A DNA stretch of 64,000 bases, taken from contig NW_027043831.1 in assembly GCF_037102585.1 (NCBI RefSeq), positions 372,001 through 436,000 of the forward strand. Reading direction: 5' to 3'. This document shows, piece by piece, positions 33,700-45,114 of this stretch (positions within the stretch are counted from its first letter, which is position 1; the number at the start of each line of letters is the position of its first letter). This DNA comes from Saccharomycopsis crataegensis. Lineage: Eukaryota > Ascomycota > Saccharomycetes > Ascoideales > Saccharomycopsidaceae. The notes under the pieces were generated by a model. That model saw only the letters and a program-made list of their open reading frames with translations, did no database searches and was not told the origin of the DNA. The position numbers and the translations under genes are program-made.

Positions 33700-33870
33700 C
33701 ATATAAGTGAGAAGTGGTGAAAGAAACAGCTTCAATGGTGAAGTCAGTGATTGTAGTGGTATTAGCGTCTGGAATGAATTCAGAAACAGTGATGTAAGTA
33801 CCAGTACCAGTTAGGTCAGTTGTGGTATATGAGGTGTTAGCACGAGTGTAATGAGTGATGTAGATAGTAT
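33700..33870 (-). pseudogene. Relic of adhesin Thr-rich repeats
   Basis: Read on the minus strand this 170-bp piece codes about one and a half adhesin repeats: THYTRANTSYTTT, then TGTGTYITVSEFIPDAN, then a TVSFTT-like start of the next unit (AVSFTTSH). It has the same orientation as copy A and many substitutions relative to both intact genes. There is no start, lectin domain or GPI end, so it is the remains of a third adhesin copy or of a rearrangement. Confidence 0.85.
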
Positions 33871-34788
33871 TCCGGTATTGAAACCATTTAGTAAACTTTC
33901 ACATTAAATTTCAAGTCTTACTATTTAGACCGTTCTGTATTCTCTTTCCATTTTGATTCGATATTCTCATGGAAGACCTCCTGTTGTGTAAATATTTCCA
34001 TGCAGTATTTTAGCGTTTCAAGGTGCATGCATTAGAGCTGTTTAGGCGAAAATCTTTTGGAGGGAATTTTTCTGGTTGTTTTTTTTCTCCTTTATTTTAC
34101 ATTATTTGTCACACAAATCAGTAGCGATAAAAAAAAAAAAGAAATTCAGTAACTGCTATTATTTTGGCCGCAATATGTGTTTTCTTGCTTAATAGAGCTA
34201 ATCTTCTTTTCCAACATACCGAGTCTTTTCTTGAAATCCGGTTTTACGTCCTGCGCTTCAGACAAGCGCACGGATGATAAGAGTCATTGCATGCCTCCGC
34301 ATAACTTGTGCAAAAAGAAGCATAACCTGATTTTTTGGAGAAAGACAACAAACAATATTTTATTTCCAATGAATATTCTCAAAAAAAAAAAACGTATGGT
34401 ATATTACTGAACTTATTTCATGGATAGAGTGAATTATAGATGGGAACAACCTCCTAGAAACGATAGGAATAATTGTGACGAAAGGTGAATCAATAATACA
34501 ATATCCGTGAAAATGTGTAAGATGCACACACAACAAAAATAAAAAAAAAGAAAAGAAAACTGACCATGCCAACGTCCTGAGACCTCTTTAAACATCAAGA
34601 CAGGAGAAATTGGCAAGTTCATTACGATAACCATGAGCATATTCTTTTTCACGTTTATGGTAGTGTAGAGGACTCACCTTTGATATACCAAAATTCTAAT
34701 TATTCTGTAGTTCATGATACCATACCGCAATAATTCATTGATAAGAAAAAGAAAGGAAAAAATATATCAATATCTCGTAAGAACTAAT

Positions 34789-34838
34789 GAAAAATAGCAT
34801 ATCGAAAAATGCAGAAAAATAGCATATCGAAAAATGCA
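34789..34838. repeat. Perfect 25-bp tandem duplication
   Basis: GAAAAATAGCATATCGAAAA plus ATGCA (25 bp) occurs twice in direct succession (34789-34813 and 34814-34838) with no mismatch, inside the adhesin spacer. It is a recent local duplication. Confidence 0.9.
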
Positions 34839-35279
34839 GAAAATTGTTATCGTTAGTTGGTGGAACTTGCCCAATTTGTCAACCGTCTAATAGCGTAGGT
34901 TTATTGGAATTTTCCCCATTTCATAGAAGCTTGCTACACAGTGGGAAGAGTAGCAGAGAAAATTTGGGTATTTACATAACTAATACTAATATCCGTATTA
35001 AAAATACTTGATTTTAGTAAGCGTGGTATTTTGAACTGCACCCCTATCCCAAACTCACTACAATTCTACCAAGAAATACAAACACAAACTGTTAACTTTT
35101 TGATTTCCATTTAGAGGATTAGCATATCCATATAATAAATGATGTGTGCATTGATTTCTTTGCTGGGAAAGTTAATGGAATACAAGCAACAGGGAGAGGC
35201 TTGAGGTGATGAAAAGTTGGCTCTGCAGAAACTTTTCGTAAATAGAAAACATCCAGCAACAAAAAGAAAGAAAAAAAAA

Positions 35280-35300
35280 GGGGGGAGGGGGGGGGGGGGG
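35280..35300 (+). repeat. G6-A-G14 tract
   Basis: Six G, one A and fourteen G in an AT-rich region. A second run of nine G lies at 35934-35942. Such tracts can form G-quadruplexes and are unstable. Confidence 0.9.
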
Positions 35301-36968
35301 CATAAAATAACGAGATATTTTATTTTGGACTACCTTTTCAGGTGTGTTTTGCAACGCTTTAAGAATTGGGAATCCCGACTTGCATGCCATGTTATTTGAT
35401 TTAGGTTTTTGGTGGCCAATTTTATTCTCTGTTACTTTAGTTTGGGAGCTAAAAGACGTGCTAAAACAAAAAGAGTAAAGAAACGGAAAAAAAAAGCACA
35501 ACAAGTAAAGATAACAGGCCATAATGTGGAAATAATGTGCTTGCTATGCTATTACTCCTTCTTAGTTTAGTTTTTCTTTTTCGAAAGAATTTAGGCGTTC
35601 AGTGAATAAAGACATAACCAACAGAAGCGGCTAAATGGTTTCATTTGCACAACCAAAAAATGAAAACGGAAATAAAAAGCAATGAACAAAAATATTATCA
35701 GCATCGATCTGATTTTGATAGACCTCAAAACCACAGAATTTCATAAAGCATATATTTATTTTGTTGTTTTTTATTGTTATTTTGTGGTGTCGATGCCCAG
35801 AGCTTCCAAGTTCTGGGCAATAGAGTTTGATATGCATGACCCCCAGTGTCGCCCGCCGCAAATTACTGTTGTCCAAAAACCTTGTGTTTGTTTCTGGCCA
35901 CCATCACTCAACAAGAAAAAAAAAAAGAAAAGAGGGGGGGGGCAATAACGATTGCCTTTTTCAATCTTTTTGCTACAAAGATTTCATACTACTTGACAAA
36001 TAATTAGAATGATCACATTACCTTTGTCAGAAAATATTTGTTCATTTGTTTTGATTGCAGCGCAAGGATACCTACTGAAGATGAATAACCATCACCCGCT
36101 ACTTGTGTTGTTGCCGCCAAAATATAAAGTTCCCTAGAGACTTCCCGTTTCAGCAGTATCCATATGGCGTAAACAAAAAGTCGAAACGCCTAACCTCGCA
36201 TCTACTAATAAACTTCGAGGTTTTTTCTTTTAGTGTGATTTACTTATTTTATTTATTCTATTTAATTTTATGTGATCTCATTTCATTTTATTTTGTTGTG
36301 TTGAATTGTGTTGTATTGTATTGCATTGTATTGCATTATATTTGATTTATTCTTATTGTGACAATAATTTTTGGAAACGGTACTCCAAGTGGACAGCAAC
36401 ATCCATAATATACCCCTATTCGGAAAAGATATTTTACGATTTGCATAGGCTATCAAAATACCCTATTGGGAAATTTGGTTTCCCTAGATGCAGAAGCAGA
36501 AGTAAGCAAACCCAAGTTTTCGGACTAGGTCAAAAGCCGCGACTCAAGATGACCTGGCATTCAATGAATAAAATCAAGATAATATGGTGGCACCATACAA
36601 TTCAATATCAAGTATTTGTATATTCCAAGCTTAAAAAAAAAGAAAAAAATTCCAGAATAACATGGTAATCTCAACACTTTCTCATGATTTACTTTAGTGC
36701 TGCAACTAGGAGAAGAGACTATCCATAATATGCACGCTAAAACGTCAATGCAACGGCTAATAAAACTGACAATGGTAAACTCTACGTGCAAATAGTAAAA
36801 TCAAGAAGGGGGGACAAAACTGAGACAAATGGATAGGGAAACAAGAAAAAAAATAAGAACATAAACGAACTAGGAAAACGTTTTACCCAAAACAATAATT
36901 TCTTACGATGGCTCGACTTGTCCCGAACTCTGGCTGCGTTAGTTTCACTGTACAAGGGCTAAAATACA

Positions 36969-36975
36969 TATATAT
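36969..36975 (+). promoter_or_regulatory. TATA-like element of adhesin B
   Basis: TATATAT about 115 bp upstream of the adhesin B start codon, at a distance similar to that in copy A although the surrounding promoter sequences differ. Confidence 0.4.
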
Positions 36976-37084
36976 CCATTAGATATCCAATTTCGTGCAC
37001 AAATTATATTATTTCTTTCCATTTACTTTTCTTTTTTTTTATCTAAGTCATCCATCCCATCACGCTTGTCATATCCTAAGATAA

Positions 37085-40000
37085 TTAGCATGTGGTTTAG
37101 TACTCTTTTGTCCTCTGTGACACTCTTACAGTCATTTTCATATCTTGCCAACGCCCAAGATGGTGCTCCAGGTAACAGAGGTGCTATCCATGATAGTATG
37201 GGTTGTTATGTGAGTACTGATTATACCGGTGAAGGTTTCTACGCGAGATTCTACAACTATACCAATGGTAGAGGATACGATCAAGACTTCGTGGAGTATG
37301 AGTATTCTGAATATGGTCAATTGGTTGCTACTGCCAACAATGTCAAAGATATTGATATTCTTTTCCCAGCTATTGAATCAGGTATCATTTGGGGTGATAT
37401 CTACGGTGACAATCTTACCGTTTCCAACTTCACTTTGATTCTTACTGGTTATTTCTACGCTGAGCAAACTGGTTACTATAACTTCGACTTCAAGACCACT
37501 GATGATGCTGTTGTTTTGTATTTCGCTTCCAATGCCGCTTTTGATTGTTGTGCAAGCACCACTCTTTCTACTCATGCCAATTTCAGTGATGCTGTCATTT
37601 ATACTACTGGTTCTATTGCTGATGATGGTCTTGATTACGACGCCTCAAGACAAACTTATCTTGAAAGTGGTTACTATTACCCAACCAGAATCGACTACGT
37701 TAACATGGTCCATTATGCTAACTTGGATTTGGTTGTCACTTATCCAGATGGTACCAATGTTACCACTTTTGGTGATTCTGTTTACCAGTTCGATGAAGAG
37801 GACTCAACATGTACTACCATCTACCCGGTTGCTCCAGCTACCACTACTACCACCACTTCTGTTTGGACTGGCTCTCACACCTCCACTTACACCACTACCA
37901 TGTCCAACCCAAGTTCTCCAATTGAAGTTGTGATCGAAACTCCTGAAGCCACTACCACTGTCACCACCGAATGGACCGGTACTGGCACTTCTACCACCAC
38001 CACCACCCCAGCCGATATCACCAGCGACGTTACCGTCATTGTTGAAACTCCATACCACAGATCAACTACAACAACCGAACACTGGACCAATACTTACACT
38101 TCCACCGTTACCACTGAGACTGCAGGCTCTCCAGCTGGTACCAACACCGTGGTTGTTGATATTCCAGATACCACCACCACCACCACCACCCATTACACTG
38201 GTAAGACCACTTCGTACACCACTATTTGGCCAACTGGCGACAATACCATTGTTACTGTTAGCGAGTTCATTCCAGATGGAACTACTAGTTACACCACCCA
38301 CTACACTGGTGAAACCACCTCCTACACTACTACTAACCCAACTGGTACTGGTACTGATATCACTGTCTCTGAATACATCCCAGATACTACTACTACTACC
38401 ATCACCCACTTTACTGGTGAAACCGTTTCCCTCACTACTGTGTACCCAGATGGTTCTGGTACCAACACTGTTATCACTGTTTCTGAGTTCATTCCAGATG
38501 TTACCACTACTACTTCTGTCCACTACACTGGTGAAACCACTTCCTACACTACCATCTACCCAACTGGTGCTAACACTGTTATCACTGTTAGTGAATTCAT
38601 CCCAGATATCACCACCACCATCCCAACTCATTACACTGGTGAAACTGTTTCCTTCACTACCTACTACCCAACTGGTGACAACTCTGTGATTACTGTTTCT
38701 GAATATATTCCAGATATCACTACTACCACCATTACTCACTACACTGGTGAAACTGTTTCTCTTACCACCATTTACCCAACCGGTTCTAACACCGTTATCA
38801 CTGTTTCTGAATTCATTCCAGATGCTACTACCACTTACACCACCCACTACACTGGTGCTAACACCTCTTACACCACCACCAACCCAACCAGTACTGGCAC
38901 TTACATCACTGTCTCTGAATACATCCCAGATACCACTACCACCACCATCACTCATTACACCGGTGAAACCATTTCTCGTACTACTGTTTATCCAGATGGC
39001 GCCGGTAACCACACTGTTATCACTGTTTCTGAATTCATCCCAGATGCTACTACCACCTACACCACCCACTACACTGGTGCTAACACTTCTTACACCACCA
39101 CCAACCCAACCAGTACTGGTACTTACATTACCGTTTCTGAATTCATTCCAGATACCACTACCACCACCATCACTCATTACACTGGTGAAACAATTTCTCG
39201 TACTACTGTTTATCCAGATGGCGCCGGTAACCACACTGTGATCACTGTTTCTGAATTCATCCCAGATGCTACTACCACCTACACCACCCACTACACTGGT
39301 GCTAACACTTCTTACACCACCACCAACCCAACCAGCTCTGGTACTTACATCACTGTTTCTGAATTCATCCCAGATACCACTACTACCACCATCACTCACT
39401 TCACTGGTGAAACCATTTCCCTCACTACTGTGTACCCAGATGGTGCTGGTAACCACACTGTGATCACTGTTTCTGAATTCATTCCTGATGTTACTACCAC
39501 CGTTCCTGTGCAATACACCGGTGAAACCACTTCTTACACCACCATCTACCCAACTGGTTCTAACACTGTGATCACTGTTTCTGAATTCATCCCAGATTTA
39601 ACCACCACCATTAAGACCCACTGGACCGAAACCACTACCTATTTGACCACATACTACCCATCCGGTAACGATTCTGTCATCACTGTTAGTGAATTCATTC
39701 CAGACTTGTCTACTACCACCACTGAAGGTTGGACTGAAACCTACTCTTCCATTGTCACCACCGAATACCCAACTGGTACCAATGACGTTGCCACTATTAT
39801 TATTGCCATCCCAGACAAGAGCACCACCATCACCTCTTACTGGACCGGTCTTACTGCTAGTGAAACTACTGTTTATCCAACCGGTAACAGTGTCAATGCC
39901 ACTATTTCTGACGAAATCTTCACTCCTGGCGCCACTGTCACTACCACCCTCCCATGGACTGGATCTTACGTTTCTACTTCCACCATCTCCCCAGCCAACC

Positions 40001-40756
40001 CAGCTTCTGGTACCGGTACTGTTGAAATCTTGACTCCAGAAGCCACTGAAGTTTCAACCCCAACTGGTTACTACGGTAATAACACTGCTTCTGCTTCTTC
40101 TGCTTCTACCTTGAGTGCTTCTGCTTCCACCTTGACTGGTTCTCCAATGAGCACTTCCGTTGACATTGTTAATGATTACACTACTGAAATTGAAACCATC
40201 ACTTCTTGTAGTGTCCACGGATGCACTATTGTTACCAGCACTAAAGCAGCTGCTACTTCTACTCCATCTAGCTCTGGCTCCTCCTCTTCTTCTCCATCTG
40301 AATCTAGCTCTGGTTCTTCTTCTGGTTCTTCTTCTGGTTCTTCCTCTTCATCCCCATCTAACTCTGGCTCCTCTTCTGGCTCCTCTTCTGGTGCTTCCTC
40401 TGGCTCCTCCTCTTCTTCTCCATCTGAATCTAGCTCTGGTTCTTCCTCTGGTTCTTCCTCTGGTTCTTCCTCTGGTTCTTCCTCTGACTCTTCTTCTTCT
40501 TCTTCTTCTCCATCTGAATCTAGCTCTGGTGCTGCTCCAAGTGTTGCTCAACAAGCTTCTTCCAGCAGTTCATCCTCTTCATCTCAATCAACTCCAATTA
40601 TTGTTCAACAATCTGCCTCTTCTTCTTCCTCTTCTCCAAGTGAGACTGCTTCCATTGAAGCTTACCAAGGCTCTGCTTCCAGAGCTAGTGGAATCTCTGC
40701 TTCCATTTTGGCCTTCTTTTTCTCACTTGTTTTATTATTCTAATACCCTTTTAAGG
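37085..40756 (+). repeat. Inverted repeat arm B (3672 bp, adhesin ORF)
   Basis: Partner of arm A (28614-32285), of exactly equal length and in opposite orientation. The boundary at the 5' end is TTAGC plus the ATG. At the 3' end it is TAATACCCTTTTAAGG. Past that the two flanks differ at many positions and in length. Confidence 0.9.
37090..40743 (+). CDS. PA14-domain GPI adhesin, copy B
   Basis: A 1217-residue adhesin from the ATG at 37090, with the same design as copy A: signal peptide ending LANA, PA14/GLEYA domain, about 20 Thr-rich repeats, Ser/Gly stalk and GPI signal. An in-frame ATG at 37066 would add 8 residues (MSYPKIIS) and break the match of the signal peptide to copy A. Differences from copy A seen in protein: NGRGYD for NGIGYD, IADDG for IANDG, TGSHTS for TGSYTS, and repeat unit 10, which here is ATTTYTTHYTGANT... 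instead of the unit-5-like version. The two genes are divergently transcribed from separate promoters in the 4.8-kb spacer, so they may be expressed under different conditions while keeping the same product. Confidence 0.93.
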   Translation: MWFSTLLSSVTLLQSFSYLANAQDGAPGNRGAIHDSMGCYVSTDYTGEGFYARFYNYTNGRGYDQDFVEYEYSEYGQLVATANNVKDIDILFPAIESGIIWGDIYGDNLTVSNFTLILTGYFYAEQTGYYNFDFKTTDDAVVLYFASNAAFDCCASTTLSTHANFSDAVIYTTGSIADDGLDYDASRQTYLESGYYYPTRIDYVNMVHYANLDLVVTYPDGTNVTTFGDSVYQFDEEDSTCTTIYPVAPATTTTTTSVWTGSHTSTYTTTMSNPSSPIEVVIETPEATTTVTTEWTGTGTSTTTTTPADITSDVTVIVETPYHRSTTTTEHWTNTYTSTVTTETAGSPAGTNTVVVDIPDTTTTTTTHYTGKTTSYTTIWPTGDNTIVTVSEFIPDGTTSYTTHYTGETTSYTTTNPTGTGTDITVSEYIPDTTTTTITHFTGETVSLTTVYPDGSGTNTVITVSEFIPDVTTTTSVHYTGETTSYTTIYPTGANTVITVSEFIPDITTTIPTHYTGETVSFTTYYPTGDNSVITVSEYIPDITTTTITHYTGETVSLTTIYPTGSNTVITVSEFIPDATTTYTTHYTGANTSYTTTNPTSTGTYITVSEYIPDTTTTTITHYTGETISRTTVYPDGAGNHTVITVSEFIPDATTTYTTHYTGANTSYTTTNPTSTGTYITVSEFIPDTTTTTITHYTGETISRTTVYPDGAGNHTVITVSEFIPDATTTYTTHYTGANTSYTTTNPTSSGTYITVSEFIPDTTTTTITHFTGETISLTTVYPDGAGNHTVITVSEFIPDVTTTVPVQYTGETTSYTTIYPTGSNTVITVSEFIPDLTTTIKTHWTETTTYLTTYYPSGNDSVITVSEFIPDLSTTTTEGWTETYSSIVTTEYPTGTNDVATIIIAIPDKSTTITSYWTGLTASETTVYPTGNSVNATISDEIFTPGATVTTTLPWTGSYVSTSTISPANPASGTGTVEILTPEATEVSTPTGYYGNNTASASSASTLSASASTLTGSPMSTSVDIVNDYTTEIETITSCSVHGCTIVTSTKAAATSTPSSSGSSSSSPSESSSGSSSGSSSGSSSSSPSNSGSSSGSSSGASSGSSSSSPSESSSGSSSGSSSGSSSGSSSDSSSSSSSPSESSSGAAPSVAQQASSSSSSSSSQSTPIIVQQSASSSSSSPSETASIEAYQGSASRASGISASILAFFFSLVLLF

Positions 40757-41330
40757 AATGAGAAAATGTGAACTTCGTTTTATGTTTACTATTAAAAAAT
40801 TTTTGCCACTTCTATTCCTTCTTTACTGTTAATCGGTGATTTCATTGATTATTCTTATTACCATTATTTAATTCACTTCTATTTCTTCTAATGTATTTTT
40901 ATACCTTTTCAATTTCTTTTTTCTTTTTTCGTCCTTTTTCTTCGCTTTTCAAGTATCTTCATTATTCTATATAACAGCCTGAAATACACCTACGAATGTT
41001 CCATTCTTTATTTATCTATACTATTATTTCTTGTATGGTGTCCTGCAACTCAGGGCGTGGGTTATTAAAATCATGGATGGCAATCAGATACATTTTTTTT
41101 TCTTTTTGGAAGCTTTGGCTCCGACATTTGTACTACTATTATTATTATGCAGCATTTTTTGTGAAGCTAAACAGAGAATAATAAAGACCATAACAAAGGG
41201 CAAAATACAAGATAATAACAATCACTGAGCAGTAATTTATAGCATAAAAAAATGAAGTAAATATAGATAATTGTAGCTTAGTTTTCTGTTTCAGCCCTAC
41301 AAGTCCATTTAATTCTCAATATTGCGTCAT

Positions 41331-41459
41331 CTAGTATGAAATGTACCATTTTGGTGGTACCGTCCTCTCATTGACTAAAGGGTCCACCACCCATTGGCCA
41401 TACACTTCTTCAGCGACAAGTAATGCCTCATCTGGATATTTTAAGCCTTGGATTAGCAT
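41331..41459 (-). pseudogene. Unidentified protein-like relic
   Basis: A 42-codon open stretch on the minus strand starts MLIQGLKYPDEALLVAEEVY and ends PPKWYISY. Its composition looks like real protein, unlike the surrounding AT-rich DNA. Neighbouring sequence up to about 41800 also has protein-like stretches in several frames. I do not recognise the family. It may be the remains of a gene or element, or chance. Confidence 0.2.
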
Positions 41460-43560
41460 TTCTTTGTATATAGATGACACTAATAACTTCTATTTAGTTA
41501 AACGTGCGAAACTTGGAAGAAGGTTCCAGTAACCCAACAGTATGCTGTCGATGTAAGAAAGATAGAGAATAATCAATTGGTGTTAACTAAAATAGCACCT
41601 ACCGAACTCCTTTTCCTTTGTGTAGCAGAATTTATTTCCAACTTTTTAATGCGTCCACACTTAATGACGATCAGATGGTTAGCACCCAAGAAGTACGACA
41701 AATAATTAGCGATCCTTTTCTCATTTTGACAGAATTTCTTAGAAAAGGCGTCAATTATAAACTTATGTTCCCAGTAGTATAAAATGGGCTTCAAATTCAA
41801 CGATATATTGGCATTTTAGTGAGATATTAATTTCCATTTTTTAAAGAAGTTTTTTTTTTTTTTTTTTTGTTTGAATTATTCTTGAGACGACTGGATGTTT
41901 TAAGCGCGTGTTCTACAAGAAGAAGAATTTCTTCTCATCGGCTCATGAAAGAATAAATCATAACACGTATCTTAAATATACTGAAAAGGATAGGAAGAAC
42001 AAATTATTGTGAATGAAAATACAAAATACAAAATACAAATATAAACGTGAAACTGTGGCTGATCAAGGTAATTACCAACCAAACGCGTAAATGAAAAAGA
42101 AATAAATATTTTTAGATATGATTCAAATATAAGCATCCTTTCTAATTAAATAATAACACCAAAAAGTATTCTAAATTATTGGTGAAAATACAGATGATTT
42201 TTTGCTTACAGGGTTTTATAGTTCCATTTTTTACTTACATATTTGTTGGATGTTTAAACATAAACGCGTAATTAGCAATAAGTCGATTACAATAACTATC
42301 ATCAACAGGACTTTAAAGAATAATACAAAGTCTTCTATTTCAACGAGTTATTCTTCTCTCCCTCCTTAATATTTATTTTAAACCCCTTTTCTTTTCATAA
42401 AACCCTTTCAATTTTGATTCTGTTCCCACTTTCCAACGAAGTATATCACGTATTTTATAACTGGAATATAACCCATAGCAATATCCAGAAAAAAATTAGC
42501 ACAAGCCGCTTTCTTTCAGTTTCCAATCCTTTTTCATTCATGATTGTATCAGTAATTATAGTCAATAACCATATGAATATTAATTTTAGCATTAAAAAAT
42601 ACCAGAATCTTTCATCACCAGTCCCATCTTGCTGTGTTCCATTTCTCTCTGAGGCACTCTGTGAAGGATTAAACAGCTGATCACCTCCCATTACAAGAAT
42701 TGGACTGACGAATGGACCTGTAATTAATCAGTATTTTACTGTCTATTGCTGTGCTGTAGGATTTCAAGATCCTTAAATAGTATATTTCTTAAAGTGCTCT
42801 GAAGATCCTGAAAACAGAATCTCCCTCAAAGTATGCAACAATAGACTAATCCCTAAATAGAAAGAGTATTACACGCTCATTAAGATATATGATATATATA
42901 TACTGGTAGTTATTGAGAGATCACAACAGGTAATTAGAACAAGTTAAAATCAGTGTTGTTAATTGTCCATGAACAGTGGTGATAATTCACAGCAGTTGTG
43001 CGTCGCGGAAGTGTTATTATTATCACTGCTTATTATATATAAATCTTTTGAGATGAATATTCATTTATTATATCCAACGTCTTTTTATCTCAGTTTCTCT
43101 TTATTATTGAGTTTCCAAAAAAAACTTTTATATTTTCAAGATTTTATGGATACATGAAATTTTAATATATCAAATTATCATGTTACAGGTCAAGTAACAG
43201 ACGCGAAAATTCCTTGCAAGGTTACACTCAGGAAACCTTGTTTTTTTCTTTCCAAACAAAACTCAAGGGCAAAAAGTTGGAGTATCGTCTCAGTATTTTC
43301 ACTTTTTTTTTTCTTTTCTCACAACTATTACGTATAAATACTTACAATAGGGTTGGGGGTATTTAATCGGTATTAATTATTATGAATTGGTATATGTGAT
43401 AAGAAAATGCAGGGATGCCAAAATAAAAAAAGCAAAAATAGAAGAAAAATCAAAAAATTTATCAAAATCTGGCTGGAAAAAAAAAAAAAATCAAAAATAT
43501 AACAATCTATGCTTATCAAATGATAATTTCTAATGAACAACTTGAAAAATGCAGAAATGG

Positions 43561-43616
43561 TAATGATAATTCCGGATAAATTATGGATTAATGATAATTC
43601 CGGATAAATTATGGAT
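43561..43616. repeat. Perfect 28-bp tandem duplication
   Basis: A 28-bp unit beginning TAATGATAATTCCGGATAAA is present twice without mismatch (43561-43588 and 43589-43616), 33 bp from the ANY1 stop codon. It probably lies in the ANY1 3' untranslated region. Confidence 0.9.
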
Positions 43617-43648
43617 TTTGTGGAATACAATGAATATGGCTCTTAAAA

Positions 43649-44644
43649 TCATGAAGAACTCTGATTTGTAGCATCTACTAATTCAATCGATCTCCTTGGT
43701 TTTTCTTGCATTTCAATATCAGGTTGCATATAGTCCACAGTATAGTAATGCCCATAATAGACATATTGGAACCCAATGATTACATCCAAAAACATTTGAA
43801 ACAATCCGAAGAAAACAAACAAGAAGGAGGTCCCTTTGGCACCAAAAAGAAGGTACGTTATCTTGGTTAGATCACCACAGTACCAACTTAACAATAAAAC
43901 CGTCTTAAAGCCATTAATCGACTTGAGTCTATTCATCAACAATATTTGGGGTAATGGCAACAAACTCTCGATAAGCAAACTGGCACTCCCAATCAAATTC
44001 CCATAAAGTTTGGAGTTCTTGAATATTAGAGTCATGATTAAGTTAACCACGTAAAATTTCCCCAAAAACCACCAGTATTTGCTTTCTTCATTCCACTGCC
44101 AGAATTCAAATGATCGTTTATAATACGGATCAAAAAACTTGATAAAATTTTTAAAGACAATCATGAATATTTCAAAAATTAACAATACTGGGTTTCTTGA
44201 GCTTCTTTCATTGTTTATATCATACAAATAGCTTCTGATTTCGTCGATAGTTGATGTATATTGATGGAGATTCTTCACGGTATAATTTTTCAACTTATAT
44301 TTCAACGAAACTTTCAACAAGATGATATGGATGAAGATCATTATTATCGACTGCCTCAATAACGTGAGCTCAAATGGTTCAACAAAATAAAAGTTTATTC
44401 TCAATATACTGGAAACAATCATGGTACAACAGATATCGATAGAGAATCCCAAAGTGGACTTGTTTTTTTCAATGCTCCAGACGGTGGACCCGTAAGAGAA
44501 CAACGGGGCAAAAGAAATACATGTGTTGACAAGAAACTGAATAGTCAACCAGTCAGGAATATAGTATGCTGTGTACTCATCAATAGTGGGACTTATTTCT
44601 CCCAACAGCTTTTTCAGTAGTATAGTAGATGATGTGTTGTTCAT
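43649..44644 (-). CDS. ANY1: PQ-loop membrane protein Any1
   Basis: A 331-residue PQ-loop family protein (SLC66A2/PQLC1 relatives). Two PQ-loop-type regions are visible: around FAPLFSYGSTVWSIEKNKS, followed by TLGFSIDICCTMIVSSILRI, and around LIESLLPLPQILLMNRLKS, followed by GFKTVLLLSWYCGD. About seven hydrophobic segments are present. Any1/Cfs1 in baker's yeast sits in Golgi and endosomal membranes and counteracts the phospholipid flippase Neo1; its loss bypasses the need for flippases. Length and motif order fit. The C-terminal tail is short, charged and probably cytosolic. Confidence 0.85.
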   Translation of the reverse strand: MNNTSSTILLKKLLGEISPTIDEYTAYYIPDWLTIQFLVNTCISFAPLFSYGSTVWSIEKNKSTLGFSIDICCTMIVSSILRINFYFVEPFELTLLRQSIIMIFIHIILLKVSLKYKLKNYTVKNLHQYTSTIDEIRSYLYDINNERSSRNPVLLIFEIFMIVFKNFIKFFDPYYKRSFEFWQWNEESKYWWFLGKFYVVNLIMTLIFKNSKLYGNLIGSASLLIESLLPLPQILLMNRLKSINGFKTVLLLSWYCGDLTKITYLLFGAKGTSFLFVFFGLFQMFLDVIIGFQYVYYGHYYTVDYMQPDIEMQEKPRRSIELVDATNQSSS

Positions 44645-45114
44645 GATCTGAAAGCAGGACCTCTTTATTTATCAACTCTTTTTCTTCTTCTTTTCTCCTT
44701 TCTCTATCTTATTTTTTTCTTCTTTTTTTTATTTATTTTGATATTGTTATGATATAGAGAACAAGAGGAAAAGATTTATAAAGAAATCAAATAGTCAAGT
44801 AGGGTGTAAAATGAGAAATCAGAACATCAATAAGAGTATTCATGTCCATGTGCGAATAAAACTATAAGCCTTGCAAAAAAAAAACGGAAGGGTTCATTTT
44901 TTTTTTCCTTTTTGTCACACAAACAACAATGCGCCTTACATAAGCAATTGGGTAATACCGGTACAGGACAGATCTATAACCATATATTGAACAATGTTTT
45001 CCACTGAATTTTTGATATATGGAAGAGAACTATTTGATTTTTTTGAGATACTTGAAAACCAATACATTAAGCGAGACAATAACATATGGTTTATATTGTG
45101 ATTTATATCAGAAA
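44645..45114. other. Intergenic region upstream of ANY1
   Basis: About 0.47 kb, T-rich on the plus strand just upstream of the ANY1 start. It holds the ANY1 promoter and the 3' end of the DMT gene. Confidence 0.55.

Larger units (their letters stand above)
32286..37084. other. Gene-poor spacer between the head-to-head adhesin copies
   Basis: 4799 bp with no supported gene. It contains the promoters of both adhesins at its two ends, a relic of adhesin repeats (33700-33870), a perfect 25-bp tandem duplication (34789-34838), two G-runs (35280-35300 and 35934-35942) and a TTGTATTGCA-type low-complexity stretch near 36246-36345. Short open frames (for example 34177-34410, 35682-35948, 36306-36668) have no recognisable domains. 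Confidence 0.7.
40744..43648. other. Intergenic region between adhesin B and ANY1
   Basis: About 2.9 kb without a supported gene. The first 200 bp are related to the 3' flank of adhesin A. An unidentified protein-like fragment lies at 41331-41459, and a 28-bp tandem duplication at 43561-43616 next to the ANY1 stop. The rest is AT-rich with poly-T tracts. Confidence 0.6.
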
